A stretch of 8,573 bases of DNA from JBBQHM01 sp038323965 (GTDB taxonomy: Bacteria > Verrucomicrobiota > Verrucomicrobiia > Chthoniobacterales > UBA10450): positions 1 through 8,573 of the forward strand of contig JBBQHM010000094.1 in the NCBI GenBank assembly GCA_038323965.1, given 5' to 3'. Shown piece by piece: positions 5,324 to 8,573 of the stretch (position 1 is its first letter; each line of letters begins with the position of its first letter). The notes beneath the pieces were generated by a model that worked only from the letters and a program-made list of their open reading frames with translations, did no database searches and had not been told where the DNA came from. The translations under genes were made by a program, and so were the position numbers.

Positions 5324-6787
5324 CTAAGCGAAAAGCCGAGCCATCTGAACGACAGTCGCGTTGAAAATATTGAGAACGAACTGTGGTGCGAGACCGATGG
5401 CGAACATGAGCAAGGTCACTGGAACGATGACGAACTTTTCGCTCCGCAACAGATCCGGAAACGCGCGGCAGCTCTCAGCGAGCGGTCCACTGAAAAGCGC
5501 TTGCATGGCGCGCAGGAAGACGATCGCGGTGATGAGCAGACCGAGGACAGCGACGGCGGTGAACGAAGCGGCGAGCGCAAAAGAGCCTTTGAAAATCAGG
5601 AACTCGCCGATGAATCCGTTTAAGCCGGGAAGGCCAAGAGACGAGAACATCGCCACGCTCATCACGCCGCAGAACAAGGGAGTGCGCTGCATGAGACCGC
5701 CAAAGTCGTCGATGCCGCGGGCGCCGCGCCGCTGCTCGAGCAGGCCGACGTAATAGAACAGAGCGGCGGCAGTAATTCCGTGACTAAAGATTTGGAGGAA
5801 GACCCCGCTCAGAGCGGTTTGCATCTCACTGACCGGTCGGACGGAGGAAGCGGTCACGGCAAAGAGGCCCAGCATGCAGTAGCCGAGGTGATTGATGGAA
5901 AGGTAGGCGACCATCCGTTTGAGATCGCGCTGCGCCCACGCGGCTAACGAGGCGAAGATAATCGAACAAACTGCCAAGCCGAGCAGCCACGGACCTACGA
6001 TCTTAATCTCGTTAGGGAAGAGCGGAAGCAGAAGTCGGATGAAACCGTAAACTCCCATTTTTGAAAGGGCGCCGGTCAACACCATGGCGACGCCGGTGGG
6101 CGCCGCTTCGTAGGCATCGGGCAGCCAGGTATGGAACGGGAACAGCGGAACTTTGATCGCGAGACCGAGGAAGATTCCGGCAAAGGCGAACCACGCGACA
6201 TTGCCGGTGAGGATTCCGGTTTTACCCAGCCGCGCGAGGGTTGCGAAATCGAAGGTGCCTTTGGCGAAGTAAATCCCAAGGAAAGCAAGCAGCAGCGCGA
6301 CGCTGCCGAGAAAGGTGTAGAGGAAAAACTTGGTCGCGGCGCGGTCGCGCTTTTCGCCACCCCATATTTTGATGAGCAGAAACGAAGGGATCAGGCTCAT
6401 CTCGTAAAACGAAAACCAGAGGATGAAACTTTGCGCGGTGAAGGTGCCGTAGAGCGCGGCTTGCATGAGAAGCATGAGCGCGCAGAAGCCGCGACTGACC
6501 GGTTGCGCGAGCAATGCGAAGGGGAATAGCAGCGAAGTCAGAAGCACGAGCAGCAGACTCAAGCCGTCGATGCCAACGAGATACTCAGCGCCGATCCCTG
6601 GTATCCATGGATGACGCTCTACAAATTGCAGACCGGCCGCAGCGGTGTCGAAGTTTCGCCATAACGTGAGGGCGATTACCGCGGTCAGTGAATTAAAAGC
6701 GAGCGCGGTTAGGCGGGCGTGTTTTTGCCGGACGATCGTGACGAGAAGTGCGCCCAACAGCGGCAGTAAAATCAGCAAGGTGATCAT
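5324..6787 (-). CDS. nuoM: NADH-quinone oxidoreductase subunit M, canonical copy (NuoM1)
   Basis: This is a proton-pumping antiporter-like subunit of complex I, 487 residues, hydrophobic throughout with about 14 predicted helices. All four family charges are present: TM5 Glu129 (FSFYEMSLIPSFLLI), TM7 Lys212 (AIKVPLFPFHTWLPDAY), TM8 Lys243 (GALSKMGVYGFIRLL) and TM12 Glu395 (GFIGEFLIFKGSF). They correspond to E. coli Glu144, Lys234, Lys265 and Glu407. The TM9-10 segment reads RMVAYLSINHLGYCMLG, with Asn-His where most NuoM have Ser-His. I place the start at ATG 6787 because it overlaps the nuoL stop as ATGA and opens with the usual MITLLILLPL helix; GTG at 6796 would add only three residues. 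No strong Shine-Dalgarno is seen, so coupling to nuoL is likely. A 325-bp gap of foreign-looking DNA separates it from nuoM2. Confidence 0.95.
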   Translation of the reverse strand: MITLLILLPLLGALLVTIVRQKHARLTALAFNSLTAVIALTLWRNFDTAAAGLQFVERHPWIPGIGAEYLVGIDGLSLLLVLLTSLLFPFALLAQPVSRGFCALMLLMQAALYGTFTAQSFILWFSFYEMSLIPSFLLIKIWGGEKRDRAATKFFLYTFLGSVALLLAFLGIYFAKGTFDFATLARLGKTGILTGNVAWFAFAGIFLGLAIKVPLFPFHTWLPDAYEAAPTGVAMVLTGALSKMGVYGFIRLLLPLFPNEIKIVGPWLLGLAVCSIIFASLAAWAQRDLKRMVAYLSINHLGYCMLGLFAVTASSVRPVSEMQTALSGVFLQIFSHGITAAALFYYVGLLEQRRGARGIDDFGGLMQRTPLFCGVMSVAMFSSLGLPGLNGFIGEFLIFKGSFALAASFTAVAVLGLLITAIVFLRAMQALFSGPLAESCRAFPDLLRSEKFVIVPVTLLMFAIGLAPQFVLNIFNATVVQMARLFA

Positions 6788-8573
6788 GCGAGCCACGCGT
6801 AAAGGAAGAGTAGGACGAGCATGCCGACGGCTAATGCTCCGAGATAAGTTTGAATCTGCCCGGAATGCCCGCGTGAGAGCAAACGCCCCATCCCGCGCGC
6901 GCCGGTTACGCCTTCATCGACTCCAGCGTTAAGGCCGCGCTCGTCGAAGCCTTGCGTGAGCATTCCAAAAAGCTGACCTACTCCACCAAGGCCCCGGACG
7001 AGTCCGTCCCAGAAGTAGCGATCCATCCAGTCGGAGAAACGCGCGGCTAAGCGACCGGGAGCGATGACGGTGACCGCGTAAAGTTCGTCCAGCCACATTC
7101 GGTTATTTAGAAAACGGAAGATTGCAGGTTGCGCTTCTGCCAGAGGGTCGTCGTCGCCCACTTTTCGGTAGATCAAAACGCCGAGGCCGATCCCCACGGC
7201 GACTAACGCGAGCGACACAAACAGCATTGGCTGGATTAGAAGCGAGGCATGGAAGTGCGCATTTTCTCCAGCGAGATAATCATGAAGCCACGGCCACGCC
7301 GGCGTGACGACAACGGTGAGCAGAATGGCGCAGGCGGCGAGCACGACGAGCGGCAAAGTCATCACGTGCGGACTTTCGTGCGCGCGTTCCGGCGCGGAAC
7401 GATTTCCAAAAAAAACAAAAATCATCTGTCGCGTCATGTAAAGCGCGGTCAGCACGACACCGGCAAGCATTAGGTAATGCGGCGCAGACGAAGCGGACCA
7501 ATGCGACGTCGCGTGTAAAATTTCTTCCTTTGTCCACGCGCCCGAAAACAACAGCGGCACTCCACTGAGCGCCATCATGCCAATCGCGTAGGTCGCGAAT
7601 GTCACCGGCATGATTCCGCGGAGGCGGCCCATTTTACGAATGTCCTGTTCGTGCTGCAGTCCGTGGAGGACCGAGCCCGCGCCAAGAAAGAGCAGGGCCT
7701 TGAAAAATCCGTGCGCGATCAGGTGCATGATGCCGGCCGCAACACCGCCCACCCCTAACGACACCATCATCAGCCCGAGCTGAGAAACAGTCGAGTAGGC
7801 GAGGATGCGTTTGAGATCGTACTGCGCGATCGCAATCAGCGACGCGATCAAGGCAGTGATGACGCCGATCCACACGACGACGGTTAGCGAAGGCGTGACG
7901 CCGTTGACCGCACCTAACGAGAAGAGTGGATAGACGCGGGCGACGAGAAATACGCCTGCGGCTACCATCGTCGCCGCATGGATGAGCGCGCTGACCGGAG
8001 TCGGACCTTCCATCGCGTCCGGGAGCCAGACGTGCAGCGGGAATTGACCTGATTTACCGACCGCGCCGCAGAAAATCAGCAACGCGATCGACGTTGCGCT
8101 GGCGCCGATCGCGAGAAAGGCGGCGGCTTCCAGGCAGCCGTGGCCGTTATCGTAAAACAGCAACGTGCCACTGCTATGATAGAGCCATAAAATTCCAAGG
8201 AAAAAACCGAGGTCACCGATCCGGGTGGTGATGAATGCCTTTTTCGCCGCGGCGGCCGCGCTCGGTTTTTCAATCCAGAAACCGATCAACAAATACGAAG
8301 CGAGCCCGACGAGTTCCCAGCAGACGAACAGGAGCAGCAGGCTGTTCGCGATGACGACGCCGAGCATCGCCGCGGTGAAGAAAGAGAGATAGGCGAAGAA
8401 GCGGGTGAAATTTTTGTCGTCCGCCATGTAGCCGACGCTGAAGATGAAGATGCAGAGCGCGACGAACGTAATCATCAAAAGCATCGCGGCGGTAAGCGGG
8501 TCGAGCAGCCAGCCGATGCGCATCGATTGCTCGCCGAAGGTGAACCAGGTGAAATTGTGGAAAGCCCGGTAGC
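6784..8573 (-). CDS. nuoL: NADH-quinone oxidoreductase subunit L with extended lateral helix, N-terminus cut by window edge
   Basis: NuoL is the distal antiporter-like subunit of complex I; its long C-terminal lateral helix braces the neighbouring pump subunits. The frame is open to the window edge, sixteen residues before an internal Met at 8523, so roughly the first 50-70 residues are missing. Residues counted from that Met: Glu70 (LLFVCWELVGLASYLLIGF, TM5), Lys157 (GAVGKSGQFPLHVWLPDA, TM7), His182 (SALIHAATMVAAG, TM8), Lys275 (AHGFFKALLFLGAGS) and Lys332 (GAWTKEEIL, TM12), all as expected for NuoL. From WLDELY near residue 477 to the C-terminus there are about 102 residues, against about 70 in E. 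coli NuoL as I recall it. The extra length falls in the lateral-helix region (about residues 501-549). The stop overlaps the nuoM1 start. nuoK would be expected upstream, outside the window. Confidence 0.95.
   Translation of the reverse strand, partial: YRAFHNFTWFTFGEQSMRIGWLLDPLTAAMLLMITFVALCIFIFSVGYMADDKNFTRFFAYLSFFTAAMLGVVIANSLLLLFVCWELVGLASYLLIGFWIEKPSAAAAAKKAFITTRIGDLGFFLGILWLYHSSGTLLFYDNGHGCLEAAAFLAIGASATSIALLIFCGAVGKSGQFPLHVWLPDAMEGPTPVSALIHAATMVAAGVFLVARVYPLFSLGAVNGVTPSLTVVVWIGVITALIASLIAIAQYDLKRILAYSTVSQLGLMMVSLGVGGVAAGIMHLIAHGFFKALLFLGAGSVLHGLQHEQDIRKMGRLRGIMPVTFATYAIGMMALSGVPLLFSGAWTKEEILHATSHWSASSAPHYLMLAGVVLTALYMTRQMIFVFFGNRSAPERAHESPHVMTLPLVVLAACAILLTVVVTPAWPWLHDYLAGENAHFHASLLIQPMLFVSLALVAVGIGLGVLIYRKVGDDDPLAEAQPAIFRFLNNRMWLDELYAVTVIAPGRLAARFSDWMDRYFWDGLVRGLGGVGQLFGMLTQGFDERGLNAGVDEGVTGARGMGRLLSRGHSGQIQTYLGALAVGMLVLLFLYAWLA

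Noticed and set aside
4789..5364. Plus-strand 191-codon open frame across the nuoM2 start and the insert
   Set aside because: It is antisense to NuoM2, the ORF6N remnant and the palindrome, has a charged low-complexity composition and shows no domain.
1..8573. CRISPR arrays, tRNA or rRNA genes, transposase genes
   Set aside because: I looked for spaced direct repeats, cloverleaf-like sequences and transposase motifs and saw none. The only repeat-like element is the palindrome at 5011-5138.

Overview
The window most likely comes from a soil-type bacterium in or near the Verrucomicrobia (Spartobacteria/Chthoniobacterales-like). This rests on moderately high GC, a complex I operon of the divergent type with two NuoM subunits, a palindromic repeat and a decayed ORF6N-domain gene of a kind I associate with that group. 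No rRNA or other marker gene is present, so the assignment is inference and only moderately secure.

Layout. Bases 1-486 (minus) hold a GNAT N-acetyltransferase whose C-terminus runs off the left edge. A 131-bp divergent gap follows, with one doubtful 23-codon ORF. Bases 618-1145 (plus) encode an NADPH-dependent FMN reductase-like flavoprotein. It converges, with a 40-bp gap, on a minus-strand gene (1186-2025) for a membrane-anchored protein with a YheO-like PAS domain. From 2069 to the right edge everything is on the minus strand and forms the distal half of a respiratory complex I (nuo) operon. In transcription order this is nuoL (5' end off the window), nuoM copy 1, nuoM copy 2 and nuoN. 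nuoL/nuoM1 and nuoM2/nuoN are joined by 4-base ATGA stop-start overlaps. nuoM1 and nuoM2 are separated by a 325-bp insert made of an ORF6N-domain gene remnant and a 128-bp inverted-repeat element.

How the genes work together. NuoL, NuoM1, NuoM2 and NuoN are the antiporter-like proton-pumping subunits of the membrane arm of NADH:quinone oxidoreductase. A normal complex I has one each of L, M and N. Here the second, diverged NuoM occurs with a NuoL whose C-terminal lateral-helix region is about 30 residues longer than that of E. coli. This combination matches the proposed '2M' complex I, in which a fourth antiporter-like subunit lengthens the membrane arm and might raise the number of protons pumped per NADH. 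NuoM2 has lost the TM7 lysine that is essential in canonical NuoM, so its pumping mechanism is an open question. The two left-hand enzymes and the PAS protein are ordinary accessory genes with no demonstrated link to complex I, although the PAS gene starts only 43 bp after nuoN on the same strand and may be read from the nuo transcript.
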